A DNA stretch of 64,000 nucleotides from Massilia sp. YIM B02769 (GTDB taxonomy: Bacteria; Pseudomonadota; Gammaproteobacteria; Burkholderiales; Burkholderiaceae_D): the NCBI RefSeq assembly GCF_030411995.1, contig NZ_JASNRC010000008.1, forward strand, positions 186,001 to 250,000, read 5' to 3'. Made by a program: the position numbers and the translations under genes. Within the stretch, counting starts at the first letter, position 1. Every line of letters starts with the position of its first letter. Below the pieces are notes generated by a model. It worked only from the letters and a program-made list of their open reading frames with translations. It had not been told where the DNA came from and made no database searches. Shown in pieces: positions 47,913-57,569 of the stretch.

Positions 47913-49475
47913 TTACTTGGCCAGCTCGGCCAGCACTGCCGTGTACATCTGCAAATTGAGCAGCAACTGCTTGAGCGTGATGAACTCGTGCTCGGAGTGC
48001 CCCGTGTACACCTTGCCCGGCATCGCCGGACCGAAACTCACCGCGTTCGGGAACAGGCGCGAATTGGTGCCGCCGCCAATCGCCACCGGCTTCGGGTCCT
48101 TGACGCCGGTGAAGTAGGAGAACACATTCATCAGCACCGGCAGCTGCGGCGCATCCTTGCGTACCCAGGGCTCGCCCGTGCGCACCGTGATGTTGGCCAG
48201 TTCAAGGTTGCGCCCCTGCCACTGGGCCAGCGCCGCATTCACCTCGTTGGTCAGCTGCTCGATGCTCTTGCCCTGCGGGCGGCGCAAATTGATCGACACC
48301 TCGATGCCATCGTCCCGTTGCTTGATCACGGTGGGCGCCACCGTCATCGGTCCCATGAAGCTGTCGCGGTAGGCGATCGCGCCGAACTTCTCGCCGTACA
48401 GGCCCGTCCCCACCAGCTCGTTCAGGTAGTTCACCACGCCGCCCGCTACCGTGTTCGGCCAGCTACGCACGGCCAGCGCATCGGCCAGCATGGCAATCGC
48501 GTTCACGCCGTCTTCCGGTTTCGACGAGTGCGCGGACAGGCCGTGGGCGGTGATGTGCAGGTCCTTGTCCTTGCGCTCGAAGGTGTAGCGCATGCCGTCC
48601 TGCTTCGCGCCGCGCGCCTTGATCTGGGCTTCCAGGGCTGGGGTGGCGTTGGCGACGACGGCGCTGGCGTCTTCCGGAATCTGGCTGCCGAAGAAGCCGC
48701 CGGCAAAGGCAGAGACATGCGGTTCGCCTTCAGCCGGCGTCGCGGCGCCGGTCTTGGGAATCGTCACCGCGATCGTGCCCGAGGCCTTTTCGGCCACCAC
48801 CGCCGGATATTCGGCGTCGAGCGTGATGCTCACCTGCGGCGGCTCGTGGGTCTTGAGGAAGTCGACCAGCGGCTGCCAGTTCGATTCCTCGCCCATGTAC
48901 ACGTACAGTTCGATGCGTTTCGAGAGCGGCAGTTGCTGGTCCTTCAGCGCCTTCATCGCGTACAGCGCGGTGGCAATCGGCCCCTTGTCGTCCTCGGCGC
49001 CGCGCGCCAGCAGCTTGCCTGGCTCGCTGGTCTGGTCCAGCACGAAAGGCGACTTCTTCCACTTCTTCGGATCGACCGGCTGCACGTCGCCATGGGTCAC
49101 GACGCCGACACGCTCGGTACCCTGCCCCATGCCGACGACCACCACCCAGCCATGGTCGGCGAAATCGAAACCGAGACGGTCTGCCTCGCTTTTCAGGTAA
49201 GCCTTGAAGGCAATGTGCTGCGGATCGCGGTCGGACGGGACATTCAGGTCGGCCACCGTGTTGTAGCTGACCAGTTTCGACAGGGTGTCGACCACCGCCG
49301 TACGGTAGGTCGTGACGGCGTACTTGGCGGCCTTGACGGCGGCGTCGCTCGGGGCGGCGGCGGTGGATTTCGTATCGGGGTTGGTAGGGGTAGCAGGTGC
49401 GGCGCTGTCCTGGGGCGCAGCGACGGCATGCGCCGCGCAGGCCAGCAGCAGGCTGGCAAGTATCGTTCTTTTCAT
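47913..49475 (-). CDS. secreted M20-family dipeptidase
   Basis: 520 aa. A signal peptide MKRTILASLLLACAAHAVAA is followed by a low-complexity Ala/Pro/Thr segment. M20 metal-site motifs: VGVVTHGDVQPVDPKKW, LLARGAEDDKGPIATALYAM, VYMGEESNW, and TGHSEHEFITLKQLLLN near the end. The PepV/carnosinase-like arrangement implies dipeptide hydrolysis in the periplasm. A start six codons upstream exists but gives a less typical signal. Confidence 0.88.
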   Translation of the reverse strand: MKRTILASLLLACAAHAVAAPQDSAAPATPTNPDTKSTAAAPSDAAVKAAKYAVTTYRTAVVDTLSKLVSYNTVADLNVPSDRDPQHIAFKAYLKSEADRLGFDFADHGWVVVVGMGQGTERVGVVTHGDVQPVDPKKWKKSPFVLDQTSEPGKLLARGAEDDKGPIATALYAMKALKDQQLPLSKRIELYVYMGEESNWQPLVDFLKTHEPPQVSITLDAEYPAVVAEKASGTIAVTIPKTGAATPAEGEPHVSAFAGGFFGSQIPEDASAVVANATPALEAQIKARGAKQDGMRYTFERKDKDLHITAHGLSAHSSKPEDGVNAIAMLADALAVRSWPNTVAGGVVNYLNELVGTGLYGEKFGAIAYRDSFMGPMTVAPTVIKQRDDGIEVSINLRRPQGKSIEQLTNEVNAALAQWQGRNLELANITVRTGEPWVRKDAPQLPVLMNVFSYFTGVKDPKPVAIGGGTNSRLFPNAVSFGPAMPGKVYTGHSEHEFITLKQLLLNLQMYTAVLAELAK

Positions 49476-49587
49476 AGGTGCCGTAGTCTCCATTGCAAAG
49501 GCGCAACGAGTCTAGCACAGCACCTCGCGGCGGGTTATCCGGCAATCCGGTATCGTAACGAGCATCCAAGCATACTGAGAGCCCACC

Positions 49588-50451
49588 ATGAGCGACAAGA
49601 CCGTCACCCGGGTCCACCCGGCCCTGCGCGACGACATCGGCGACCTGATCACCCAGCGTCCGGTGCCCAGCGCCCACCTGGACCAGGTCGATCCCTTCCT
49701 GTTCCTGAACCACCACGGCCCGCAAACCTACCCGCCGCACAACCGCGGCCTGCCCTTCGGCCCGCACCCGCACCGCGGCTTCGAGACCGTCACCTTCATC
49801 CTGGAGGGCATGCTGACCCACAAGGACAGCGCCGGCCACGAAAGCATCATCCGCGCCGGCGGCGTACAGTGGATGACGGCCGGCAGCGGCCTGATTCACG
49901 CCGAGATCTCGCCGCGCGAATTCCTGGAAACCGGCGGCCCGCTGGAGATCCTGCAGCTGTGGGTGAACCTGCCGCCGCATTTGAAGATGACCCAGCCGGC
50001 CTACACCGGCCTGCAGAAGGACCAGATTCCTGCGCTGTCGCTGGACGACGGCAAGGTCACCATGAACCTGATCGCGGGTACCTGGGATGGCACAGCCGGG
50101 CCGGTGGAGTCGCTCACCGGCGTCTTCATGAGCACGATCGAACTGCGGCCCGGCGCCAGCCTGCGCATCGGCGACATGGCGCGCCGCAGCGTCTTCCTGT
50201 ACGTGGTACGGGGCGCCGCCCAGGTCGGCAACTACGAAGACCGCGTCGGCGCCTTCCACCTGGTAGAGCTGAGCGGCGACGGCGACGAGATCCTGCTGTC
50301 CTCGGCCGAAGGCGCTTTGGTGCTGTTCGGGCACGCCGAGCCGATCGGCGCGCCAGTGGTGGCGCACGGTCCCTTCGTGATGAATACGCGCGCCGAGATC
50401 GAGCAGGCGATCCGCGATTACCAGGCGGGCAAGTTCGGCGCGCCGATGTAA
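49588..50451 (+). CDS. pirin-family bicupin
   Basis: 287 aa. The metal ligands are His60, His62 (FGPHPHRGFETVTFILEG), His104 and Glu106 (GSGLIHAEISP), matching pirin. The C-terminal second cupin is present without an obvious metal site. Pirins act as quercetinases or redox-sensing regulators; which applies here is not visible. Confidence 0.92.
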   Translation: MSDKTVTRVHPALRDDIGDLITQRPVPSAHLDQVDPFLFLNHHGPQTYPPHNRGLPFGPHPHRGFETVTFILEGMLTHKDSAGHESIIRAGGVQWMTAGSGLIHAEISPREFLETGGPLEILQLWVNLPPHLKMTQPAYTGLQKDQIPALSLDDGKVTMNLIAGTWDGTAGPVESLTGVFMSTIELRPGASLRIGDMARRSVFLYVVRGAAQVGNYEDRVGAFHLVELSGDGDEILLSSAEGALVLFGHAEPIGAPVVAHGPFVMNTRAEIEQAIRDYQAGKFGAPM

Positions 50452-50547
50452 GCAAGGGTCGAAGCGGCGCCAACGCAGCCGTGGCGCTGCGTTTGCGCGC
50501 CCTGCGCTAGAGTGACCGGGTCTATCACTTCCCTGCGAGACCCGAGC

Positions 50548-51576
50548 ATGCAAGCCGTTCCCGTTCCATTGGTGGCCACCACGCGTGGCTACCCCTCCAC
50601 CGGCTACACGATCGAAAACGTGCACGCCGGTTCGGTTGCCGTCGTCGACGCCTCCGGGCGCCTGGTCGCCTGGGCCGGCGACCCGCACTACCAGACCTTT
50701 ACCCGCTCGGCCCTGAAGCCTTTCCAGGCCCTGCCCTTCCTGCTGTCCGATGGTCCCAATAAATTCGGCCTGGCCCAGGAAGAACTGGCGCTGCTGTGCG
50801 CCAGCCACTCCGGCGAAGAAAAGCACCTGGCCGGCGTGCAGTCCATCCTCGGCAAGATCGGGCTCGATGCCGGGCACCTGGAATGCGGCTGCGGCGTGCC
50901 CCTGTACTACGACTTCGTCAACCTGCCGGCGTCGATCGACCGCCAGTGGACACCGCTGCACCACAACTGCTCGGGCAAGCACAGCGGCTTCCTGGGCTGG
51001 TGCCGCCTGCACGGCGCGCCGACCGCCGGGTATGTGGATCCGGAGCACCCGCTGCAACGTGCGATCCGCGCGAGCCTGGCCGATGCAGTGGACCTGCCCG
51101 AATCCAGCATGCCGACCGGGATCGACGGCTGCTCGGCGCCGAACTATGCGCTGCCGCTGTCGAAACTCGCCCACCTGTATGCGCGCCTGGGGCAAGGCGG
51201 CCAGGATGCGCGCCTCGGCAACGCCCTCGGCCCGCTGTTCGACGCCATGACCGGCCGGCCCGACATGGTCTCGGGCACCGAGCGCAGCGACCTCGTGATC
51301 ATGACGGCCGGCGGCGGCGACTGGGTGGCCAAGGTCGGCGCCGACGCGGTGCAGGCCATCGGCATCCGCTCGGCCGGCATCGGCATCGCCATCAAGATCG
51401 CCGACGGCAACAACCGCGGCATGCACACGGTGACCTACAACGTGCTCGACCAACTCGGCCTGCTCGACGACGCCAAACGCACTGTGCTGGAACGCTTCCG
51501 CCGGCCGGAGATCCACAATGCGCGCGGCACGCTGGCGGGGGATATCCGGACGCTGTTCACGTTGCAGCGGGCGTAG
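50548..51576 (+). CDS. asparaginase, thermolabile/PF06089 type
   Basis: 342 aa. Conserved TRSALKPFQALPFLLSDG, LLCASHSGEEKHLAGV, HHNCSGKHSGFLGWC and GIDGCSAPNYALPLSKLA are hallmarks of the Rhizobium etli AnsA-type asparaginase family, whose nucleophile is in the TxSxxK segment. A GTG start 12 codons upstream is possible but adds unrelated residues. Likely releases ammonia from asparagine. Confidence 0.88.
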   Translation: MQAVPVPLVATTRGYPSTGYTIENVHAGSVAVVDASGRLVAWAGDPHYQTFTRSALKPFQALPFLLSDGPNKFGLAQEELALLCASHSGEEKHLAGVQSILGKIGLDAGHLECGCGVPLYYDFVNLPASIDRQWTPLHHNCSGKHSGFLGWCRLHGAPTAGYVDPEHPLQRAIRASLADAVDLPESSMPTGIDGCSAPNYALPLSKLAHLYARLGQGGQDARLGNALGPLFDAMTGRPDMVSGTERSDLVIMTAGGGDWVAKVGADAVQAIGIRSAGIGIAIKIADGNNRGMHTVTYNVLDQLGLLDDAKRTVLERFRRPEIHNARGTLAGDIRTLFTLQRA

Positions 51577-51607
51577 TCGAATCGAATGAACGATACGAGG
51601 CGTGCCT

Positions 51608-51822
51608 CGTACGGTGGGCACCCTGTGCCCACGCGGAACGTGCCGCCGTGTTGGCGTTGTTCTGGCCAAGCCATGCGATGTTTGTCAGCGTGTCCAGATG
51701 ATCATCTCGAAACGTTTCGACATTCACCCGATGCGTCGTCCAACAGCGTCATCACCATGCATCCTTCCGCGTGGGCACTTCGTCTTTGAGGCCCCCGGCC
51801 TCAAAGACCCCACCGTACGGTC
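51608..51822. repeat. REP-like inverted pair (copy 4), with an extra palindrome inside one arm
   Basis: Left arm 51608-51635 (CGTACGGTGGGCACCCTGTG...). The right side at 51768-51822 runs CGCGTGGGCACTTCG...CCCCACCGTACGG and contains a second hairpin, CTTTGAGG-CCCCCGG-CCTCAAAG, in place of the normal tip. Located between asparaginase and hydrolase 3' ends. Confidence 0.7.
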
Positions 51823-51849
51823 ACCGTTGCCACCGCAATGCCGCCGCGG

Positions 51850-52710
51850 TTACTCGATCATCCGCCGGATCATCCCCGCCAAGGGCGCCAGCACCGCGTT
51901 ATCCTGCCAGTACGCACTGTGCGACAGCGGATTCCAGCTCTTGAGCATCCAGTTCACCGCCCCCTGCCCCGCATTGATTGCGCGGTCTTCCACCAGTACC
52001 CGGTAATCCTCGGACAAGGGCTGCAACGGCCAGCCCAGCACATCGTCCGGATCGTACAGGTTCAGCCAGTGAAAGATCGGCGTCGGCGGCGCGATCGGCT
52101 TGATCTGCATGTTGCGGTGCGCAGCCACGAAGATCGGGATATTGCAGCCGGTGGTCATCAAGCCGCTGCAGGTGCCGCCGGCCAGGTACAGCTTCTCGCG
52201 CTCGCTCAGCACCCTGCCCACCGCCATGCGCGCCCAGCCATCGATGTCGCGCCACACGCCCGCCTCCACGCGCCCGCCGGCGCGCGCCTTCTGGGCGTCG
52301 TACAGATAGCTGGACAGCACCTGGCAACCGAGCGAATGCGCCAGGAACACCACCGGCATCGCGTGGTTCGCGGTGCAGGCGCCGAGCAGGTTGCGCGCGA
52401 TCTCGCCCTGGGCCAGCTCGTACACCGAGCCCGGGATTTCCTTGCGGTTTTCCAGCCCGGCGGCGTCGGCAAAGCCGAACAGCATGAACTTGCGCAGCTC
52501 GTCGTAATGCACCTTGCTCTGGCGGTCGACCCGGTTCCACACCAGCTGCTCGTTCTTTTGCAGGATGTCCTGGTAGTACACCGAGTAACAGGCCAGGCGC
52601 TCGCGCAGGTCGGGGCCGAGGCGCGAGCGCATCTGCCCGAACACCTCGGCCGCGTAGTTGCGCGGCGTCTCGCCCATTCCGTGGACCGAGACGAGTGCGA
52701 CAGTGGGCAT
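51850..52710 (-). CDS. alpha/beta-hydrolase-like protein (AHSLG serine motif)
   Basis: 286 aa. It opens VALVSVHGMGETPRNYAAEV (oxyanion HGMG) and has VVFLAHSLGCQVLSSYLYDA, the G-x-S-x-G-type elbow with Ala for the first Gly. An Asp in NLYDPDDVLGWPL and a later His could complete the triad. No signal peptide. Divergent from marR, with 187 bp between; the gap holds a strong palindrome. Substrate unknown. Confidence 0.75.
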   Translation of the reverse strand: MPTVALVSVHGMGETPRNYAAEVFGQMRSRLGPDLRERLACYSVYYQDILQKNEQLVWNRVDRQSKVHYDELRKFMLFGFADAAGLENRKEIPGSVYELAQGEIARNLLGACTANHAMPVVFLAHSLGCQVLSSYLYDAQKARAGGRVEAGVWRDIDGWARMAVGRVLSEREKLYLAGGTCSGLMTTGCNIPIFVAAHRNMQIKPIAPPTPIFHWLNLYDPDDVLGWPLQPLSEDYRVLVEDRAINAGQGAVNWMLKSWNPLSHSAYWQDNAVLAPLAGMIRRMIE

Positions 52711-52733
52711 GGCGGCCTCCTCTGGAAGAGTAA

Positions 52734-52761
52734 GAATTTGCTTAATAGTTGAAGCAAATTC
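52734..52761. promoter_or_regulatory. 28-bp perfect palindrome between hydrolase and marR genes
   Basis: GAATTTGCTT and AAGCAAATTC flank AATAGTTG. It is 24 bp upstream of the hydrolase start. It may be an operator for the hydrolase gene, possibly bound by the MarR protein. Confidence 0.6.
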
Positions 52762-52862
52762 CGATCACCAGCTTACCACTCCACCGCCGCGCACGCGCAT
52801 CGCACAACGGCAGTCTCGCCCTCCGCACAAAGCCGCTTTACTCAGAGATGTTGCTCAGATTA

Positions 52863-52890
52863 GAATAGATAGCTACCTACTGAATAGATA
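52863..52890. promoter_or_regulatory. direct repeat in marR promoter
   Basis: GAATAGATA occurs at 52863-52871 and 52882-52890, 19 bp apart centre to centre and 8 bp before the marR ATG, overlapping where a -10 box and ribosome site would be. Fits autoregulation. Confidence 0.45.
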
Positions 52891-52897
52891 ACTCATC

Positions 52898-53353
52898 ATG
52901 TCTCACCTACCGAACCCGGTGCTCACGCCGGCCGAGCGCTTCTCGATGGCGCTGCACGCCACTGCCCGCGAATGGCGCATCGCCATCGACAAGCGGCTGA
53001 AGGACCTGGGCGTCGGCCAGTCCGGCTGGATGACCATCGCCATGATCGCCAAGGCCAGGGAACCGCTGTCGCAGCGCGCCCTGGCTGATCTGCTCGGCAT
53101 CGAAGGCCCGTCGGTCGTCTCCATGCTCGACCGCCTGGAACGCGACGGCCTGGTGCGGCGCGAACCCTCGCCGCTCGACCGCCGCGTCAAGCTGGCCCAC
53201 CTCACCGACGACGGCCGCGCCCTGTACGCCAAGGTGCGCGAGGAAGCCGACGCCTTCCGCTCGGCCATGCTCGACGGTCTCGACCCCGCCACCCTGAACG
53301 CCGCCGCCGACCTGCTGGAAGGCCTGCGCGCCCGCATTGGAGAGGGTCCGTGA
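52898..53353 (+). CDS. MarR-family transcriptional regulator (EmrR/SlyA-like)
   Basis: 151 aa. Winged-helix with QRALADLLGIEGPSVVSMLD as recognition helix and LVRREPSPLDRRVKLAHLTD as the wing, diagnostic for MarR. Its stop overlaps the GTG start of the exporter gene, so it is the first gene of a four-gene efflux operon. It most likely represses the operon until a phenolic-type ligand binds. Confidence 0.9.
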   Translation: MSHLPNPVLTPAERFSMALHATAREWRIAIDKRLKDLGVGQSGWMTIAMIAKAREPLSQRALADLLGIEGPSVVSMLDRLERDGLVRREPSPLDRRVKLAHLTDDGRALYAKVREEADAFRSAMLDGLDPATLNAAADLLEGLRARIGEGP

Positions 53354-54906
53354 GCGCTGCCGCTACCGCCGCCGCAGTGCCGGAGGCGCCGCTGAACCGG
53401 CGCATGATCACCATTTCGATCATGCTCGCCACCATCATCCAGGCCCTGGACGGGACAATCGCCAACGTCGCCCTGCCGCACATGCAGGGCAGTTTGTCGG
53501 CGTCGACCGACCAGATCACCTGGGTCCTGACTTCCTTCATCGTCGCCGCCGCGATTGCCACGCCGCTGAACGGCTGGCTGGTCGACCGCTTCGGCCTGAA
53601 AAAGGTGTTCCTGGTCTCGGTGGCCGGTTTCACGGTCGCCTCGGTGCTGTGCGGCGTGGCCGGCTCGCTGGCGCAGATCGTCGCCGCGCGCGTGCTGCAG
53701 GGCGTGTTCGGCGCGGCCCTGGTGCCCTTGTCGCAGTCGGTCCTGCTCGACATCAATCCGAAGGAGAAGCATGGCTCGGCGATGGCGGTGTGGGGCATGG
53801 GCGTGATGATCGGCCCCATTCTCGGCCCGACGCTGGGCGGCTGGTTGACCGACAGCTACAACTGGCGCTGGGTCTTCTTCATCAACGTGCCGGTCGGCGC
53901 CCTCGCCTTCTACGGCATCTGGCGCTACATCCGCCCCACGCCGGCCCAGCGCCGCGTGAAGTTCGACATGTTCGGTTTCGTCACCCTCAGCCTGGCCATC
54001 GGCGCGCTGCAGATGCTGCTCGACCGCGGCGAGCAGAACGACTGGTTCCAGTCCGCCGAAACCTGGTTCGAGGCGGTGCTGCTGGCCCTGAGCCTCTCGT
54101 ACTTCGTCGCGCACACCCTGCTGCGCCCGGCCGGCCAGTCCTTCCTCGACTACCGCCTGCTGAAGAACCCGAACTACGTGACCGGCCTATTTTTGATTTT
54201 CATCGTCGGCATGGTGCTGTTCGCCACGCGCGCGCTGATGCCGACCATGCTGCAAGGGCTGATGGGCTATCCGGCGGCGCTGGCCGGCCTGGTGACCGCG
54301 CCGTCGGGACTGGGCACGATGCTGGCGATGCTGGTGGTCGGGCGCCTGACCGGCAAGGTCGACTTCCGCCTGCTGCTGGGCGCCGGCTTCGCCATCACCG
54401 CGTTCTCGCTATGGCAGATGACCCATTACACCTTGGTGCTGTCGCAGTCCGACATCGTCTGGCCCGGCATCATCCAGGGCATCGGTCTGGGCCTGGTGTT
54501 CGTGCCGCTGTCGGCGGCGACCTTCGCTACGCTGTCGCCGCAGATGCGCGCCGAAGGCACGGCCCTGTATAGCCTGATCCGGAATATCGGCAGCAGCATC
54601 GGCATCGCCCTGGTGCAGACGCTCCTGGTGCGCAACACCTCCACCGTGCAAGCGGAGCTTGCAAGCCAGGTCCACAACGCCAATCCGGCGCTGCAGGATC
54701 CATCGAGCGTCTATAACCTGGCCACCGATGCCGGCGCCGCCCTGATCAACAACGAGATCGGGCGCCAGGCCTCGATGATCGCCTACGTCGATGACTACTG
54801 GCTGATGATGCTGCTCACCGCCGCCGTGATCCCGATGCTGCTCCTGATCCGCCCGCCCAAGCGCACCGATGCGCCGGCAGCGGTCGACCACGCCGCCCTC
54901 GATTAA
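53350..54906 (+). CDS. DHA2-family MFS drug exporter (EmrB-like)
   Basis: 518 aa with 14 predicted helices. Signatures LDGTIANVALPHMQGSLSAS and GWLVDRFGLKKVFLVSV are typical of EmrB/QacA exporters. The GTG start overlaps marR by 4 bp. With the following outer membrane factor and EmrA-like adaptor it forms a complete tripartite pump. Confidence 0.92.
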   Translation: MSAAATAAAVPEAPLNRRMITISIMLATIIQALDGTIANVALPHMQGSLSASTDQITWVLTSFIVAAAIATPLNGWLVDRFGLKKVFLVSVAGFTVASVLCGVAGSLAQIVAARVLQGVFGAALVPLSQSVLLDINPKEKHGSAMAVWGMGVMIGPILGPTLGGWLTDSYNWRWVFFINVPVGALAFYGIWRYIRPTPAQRRVKFDMFGFVTLSLAIGALQMLLDRGEQNDWFQSAETWFEAVLLALSLSYFVAHTLLRPAGQSFLDYRLLKNPNYVTGLFLIFIVGMVLFATRALMPTMLQGLMGYPAALAGLVTAPSGLGTMLAMLVVGRLTGKVDFRLLLGAGFAITAFSLWQMTHYTLVLSQSDIVWPGIIQGIGLGLVFVPLSAATFATLSPQMRAEGTALYSLIRNIGSSIGIALVQTLLVRNTSTVQAELASQVHNANPALQDPSSVYNLATDAGAALINNEIGRQASMIAYVDDYWLMMLLTAAVIPMLLLIRPPKRTDAPAAVDHAALD

Positions 54907-54908
54907 CC

Positions 54909-56387
54909 ATGACTCGTATAACAGTGCGACACTTTTCACTTACCTTATTTGCGGGCGCGCTGCTGACGCTTGCCGGCTGCGCCCACGTGCCGGTTGACCA
55001 AAGCACGGCCAAGGGGCCCGACTTCGCGCAGGCCCAGCATGCGGACACGATTGTCCTGGCACGCGATGCCTGGCCCGTTGAAACGTGGTGGCGCGACTAC
55101 CGCGACAACCAGCTCGACGCGCTGATGGAGGGGGCGCTCGCCGCCAGCCCCAGCCTGGCCGCGGCCCAGGCCCGCTTCGCCGTGGCCCAGGCCGTGGTGA
55201 AATCCGAGCAAGCCGCCGGCGGCGCCCAGGTGGGCGTCGGTGCGGGCCTGAACCGCCAGCGCTATTCGGCCAACGGCCTGTTCCCGGAACCGATCGGCGG
55301 CAGCTTCTACACCGACTCGACCCTGCAGGTGCGCGCCAGCTACGACGTCGACTGGTGGGGCAAGCACCGCGCCCAGGTGGCCGCCGCCGTCGGCGAAGCC
55401 AACGCGAATGCCGCCGAAGCGGCGCAGGCGCGCCAGGCCCTGACGGCCCTGGTGGCCCAGTCCTATTTCCGCCTGCAACTGCTGTGGGCGCGCGACGACA
55501 ACATGGCCGCGCTGGCCAAGGTGCAGCGCGCGCTGCTGGCCGACCGCAACGCGCGCCTGGCGCACGGCCTGGCCACTGTCGACGCCCAGCGCGGCGTCGA
55601 ACTCGAACTGGGCCGCACCTTGGAGCAAAGCGAATTGCTGCGCACCCAGGCCGCGCGCGAACGCGAGATCCTGCGCGCGCTGGTCGCGGCCGGCCCCGAC
55701 GACCTGGCCAACCTGGAACGCCAACTGCCGCCAATGACGCCGGCCACGCTGCCGCGCACCCTCGGCATCGAACTGCTGGCGCGGCGCCCGGACTTGCAGG
55801 CGGCGCGCTGGCGCGTGGAAGCGGCGCTGGGCCGTGTGCGCGCCAGCGAAGCCGCCTTTTACCCGGACCTGAACCTGGCCGGCTCCTTCGGCCTGAATGC
55901 GATCTCGCTCGGCAAACTGCTGCGCGGCGCCAGCCGTACGATGCTGGGCGGCGTGACGCTGGAACTGCCGCTGTTCGACAGCGGCCGCCTGGAAGCGGGC
56001 CTCGGCGTGGCGCGCGCCGAACGCGACGCCCTGCTGGCCGAGTACAACGACGCCGTGCTGGCCGCCGTGCGCGACGTGGCGGCCGAAGGGGCGACCCTGC
56101 AAGGCATCGGGAACGAAATCGGCGCCCACGCCATGGCGGAACAAGCCGCCGCACGCCTCGCGTCCAGCGCCGAAACGCGCCTGAAGCGCGGCCTGGCCGA
56201 GCGCTCTTCCCTGCTCCAGGCCCAGCTTGAAACCCTGCGCCAGCGCGACGGCGCCCTGCAATTGCAGGACGCACGCCTGCAGACCGAAGTGGCGCTGGTG
56301 CGTGCGCTCGGCGGCGGCTACCGCGCCCAGCCCATCGCCACCGCAGCAGTCTCTGCATCGGCATCGGCATCGACCCAACAACATTGA
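54909..56387 (+). CDS. outer-membrane efflux lipoprotein (NodT/OprM family)
   Basis: 492 aa. Signal peptide with lipobox TLAGC. The TolC-type repeats are visible (WWRDYRDNQLDALMEGALAA, ASYDVDWWGKHRAQVAAAVG, ARRPDLQAARWRVEAALGRV, LELPLFDSGRLEAGLGVARA). It starts 2 bp after the exporter stop. Forms the trimeric exit channel for the EmrAB-like pump. Confidence 0.93.
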   Translation: MTRITVRHFSLTLFAGALLTLAGCAHVPVDQSTAKGPDFAQAQHADTIVLARDAWPVETWWRDYRDNQLDALMEGALAASPSLAAAQARFAVAQAVVKSEQAAGGAQVGVGAGLNRQRYSANGLFPEPIGGSFYTDSTLQVRASYDVDWWGKHRAQVAAAVGEANANAAEAAQARQALTALVAQSYFRLQLLWARDDNMAALAKVQRALLADRNARLAHGLATVDAQRGVELELGRTLEQSELLRTQAAREREILRALVAAGPDDLANLERQLPPMTPATLPRTLGIELLARRPDLQAARWRVEAALGRVRASEAAFYPDLNLAGSFGLNAISLGKLLRGASRTMLGGVTLELPLFDSGRLEAGLGVARAERDALLAEYNDAVLAAVRDVAAEGATLQGIGNEIGAHAMAEQAAARLASSAETRLKRGLAERSSLLQAQLETLRQRDGALQLQDARLQTEVALVRALGGGYRAQPIATAAVSASASASTQQH

Positions 56388-56397
56388 ACCTGCTTCC

Positions 56398-57549
56398 ATG
56401 ACTACCGAAACTTCCAAGAACCCGAACAAGCGCAAGGCCGTCCTGCTGGGCATCACCGGCGTCTTCGTCGTCGCCGGCATCGCCTACGGCGCCTACTACA
56501 CGCTGGTGCTGTCGCAACGCGTCGAGACCGACAACGCCTATGTCGGCGGCAACCTGGTCAACGTGTCGGCCCAGGTGGCCGGCAGCGTGGTCGAGATCCG
56601 CGCCGACGAAACCCAGCAGGTGCAGGCCGGCGCCGAGATCGTGCGCCTTGATCCGGCCGACGCCGAAGTCGCCCTGGCCCAGGCCGAAGCGCGCCTGGGC
56701 AGCGCCGTGCGCCAGCAGCGCGAGCGCTATTCGAACGTCGACCAGCTGCTGGCCGTGGTCGAGCAGCGCAAGATCGCCCTGGCGACGGCCCAGGAAGACC
56801 TGGCCCGCCGCGCACCGCTGGCAGCCGAGCAGGTGGTCTCGGGCGAAGACGTGGCGCATGCGCGCCGCGCGGTCGAGGATGCGCGCGCCGCGCTGGACGT
56901 GGCCTTGAAGCAGGTGTCGGCCGCGCGCGCCGGCCTGGCCGGGGTCGACGCCGCCCACCACCCGAGCGTGCTGGCGGCGAAAGCCGACTACACCCAGGCT
57001 TGGCTGGCGACACGCCGCAACACCATCGTGGCGCCGGTGTCGGGCTACGTGGCCAAGCGCAGCGTGCAGGTCGGCAGCCGCATCGCGCCGGGTGCGCCGC
57101 TGCTGTCGGTGGTGCCGCTGGACCAGCTCTGGGTCGACGCCAACTTCAAGGAATCGGAACTGCGCGACATCCGCGTCGGCCAGCCGGTGAAGATCGAGGC
57201 CGACATGTACGGCGGCGCCGTCACCTTCCACGGCAAGGTGGTGGGCCTGGCCGCCGGCACCGGCAGCGCCTTCTCGCTGCTGCCGGCGCAGAACGCCAGC
57301 GGCAACTGGATCAAGGTGGTGCAACGCGTCCCGGTGCGCATTGCGCTCGACCCGGCGGAACTGGCCAAGCACCCGCTGCGCGTGGGGCTGTCGGCGACGG
57401 TCGATGTCGACATCAGCAAGAAGGATGGCACGGCGCTCGGTGCGGTGGCAGCCACGCCGGCGCATTATGCGACAAAGGCGCTGGACCAGCCGCTGCAGCA
57501 GGCGCAGGCGGCGACCGATGCCATTGTCCAGCGAAACCTGGTTAACTGA
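56398..57549 (+). CDS. periplasmic adaptor, EmrA/HlyD family
   Basis: 383 aa. N-terminal membrane anchor (AVLLGITGVFVVAGIAYGAY), biotinyl-lipoyl-like halves (VETDNAYVGGNLVNVSAQVA and RNTIVAPVSGYVAKRSVQVG), a coiled-coil hairpin between them, and a beta-barrel with LDQLWVDANFKESELRDIRV. Connects the DHA2 exporter with the NodT channel. ATG 10 bp after the channel gene. Confidence 0.93.
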   Translation: MTTETSKNPNKRKAVLLGITGVFVVAGIAYGAYYTLVLSQRVETDNAYVGGNLVNVSAQVAGSVVEIRADETQQVQAGAEIVRLDPADAEVALAQAEARLGSAVRQQRERYSNVDQLLAVVEQRKIALATAQEDLARRAPLAAEQVVSGEDVAHARRAVEDARAALDVALKQVSAARAGLAGVDAAHHPSVLAAKADYTQAWLATRRNTIVAPVSGYVAKRSVQVGSRIAPGAPLLSVVPLDQLWVDANFKESELRDIRVGQPVKIEADMYGGAVTFHGKVVGLAAGTGSAFSLLPAQNASGNWIKVVQRVPVRIALDPAELAKHPLRVGLSATVDVDISKKDGTALGAVAATPAHYATKALDQPLQQAQAATDAIVQRNLVN

Positions 57550-57569
57550 GTTGGTGAACTGAGGCGCCC

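Noticed and set aside
47787..50510. 907-aa plus-strand frame
   Set aside because: It is a shadow of the M20 peptidase on the minus strand and of pirin in another frame; composition is Arg/His-rich with no domain.
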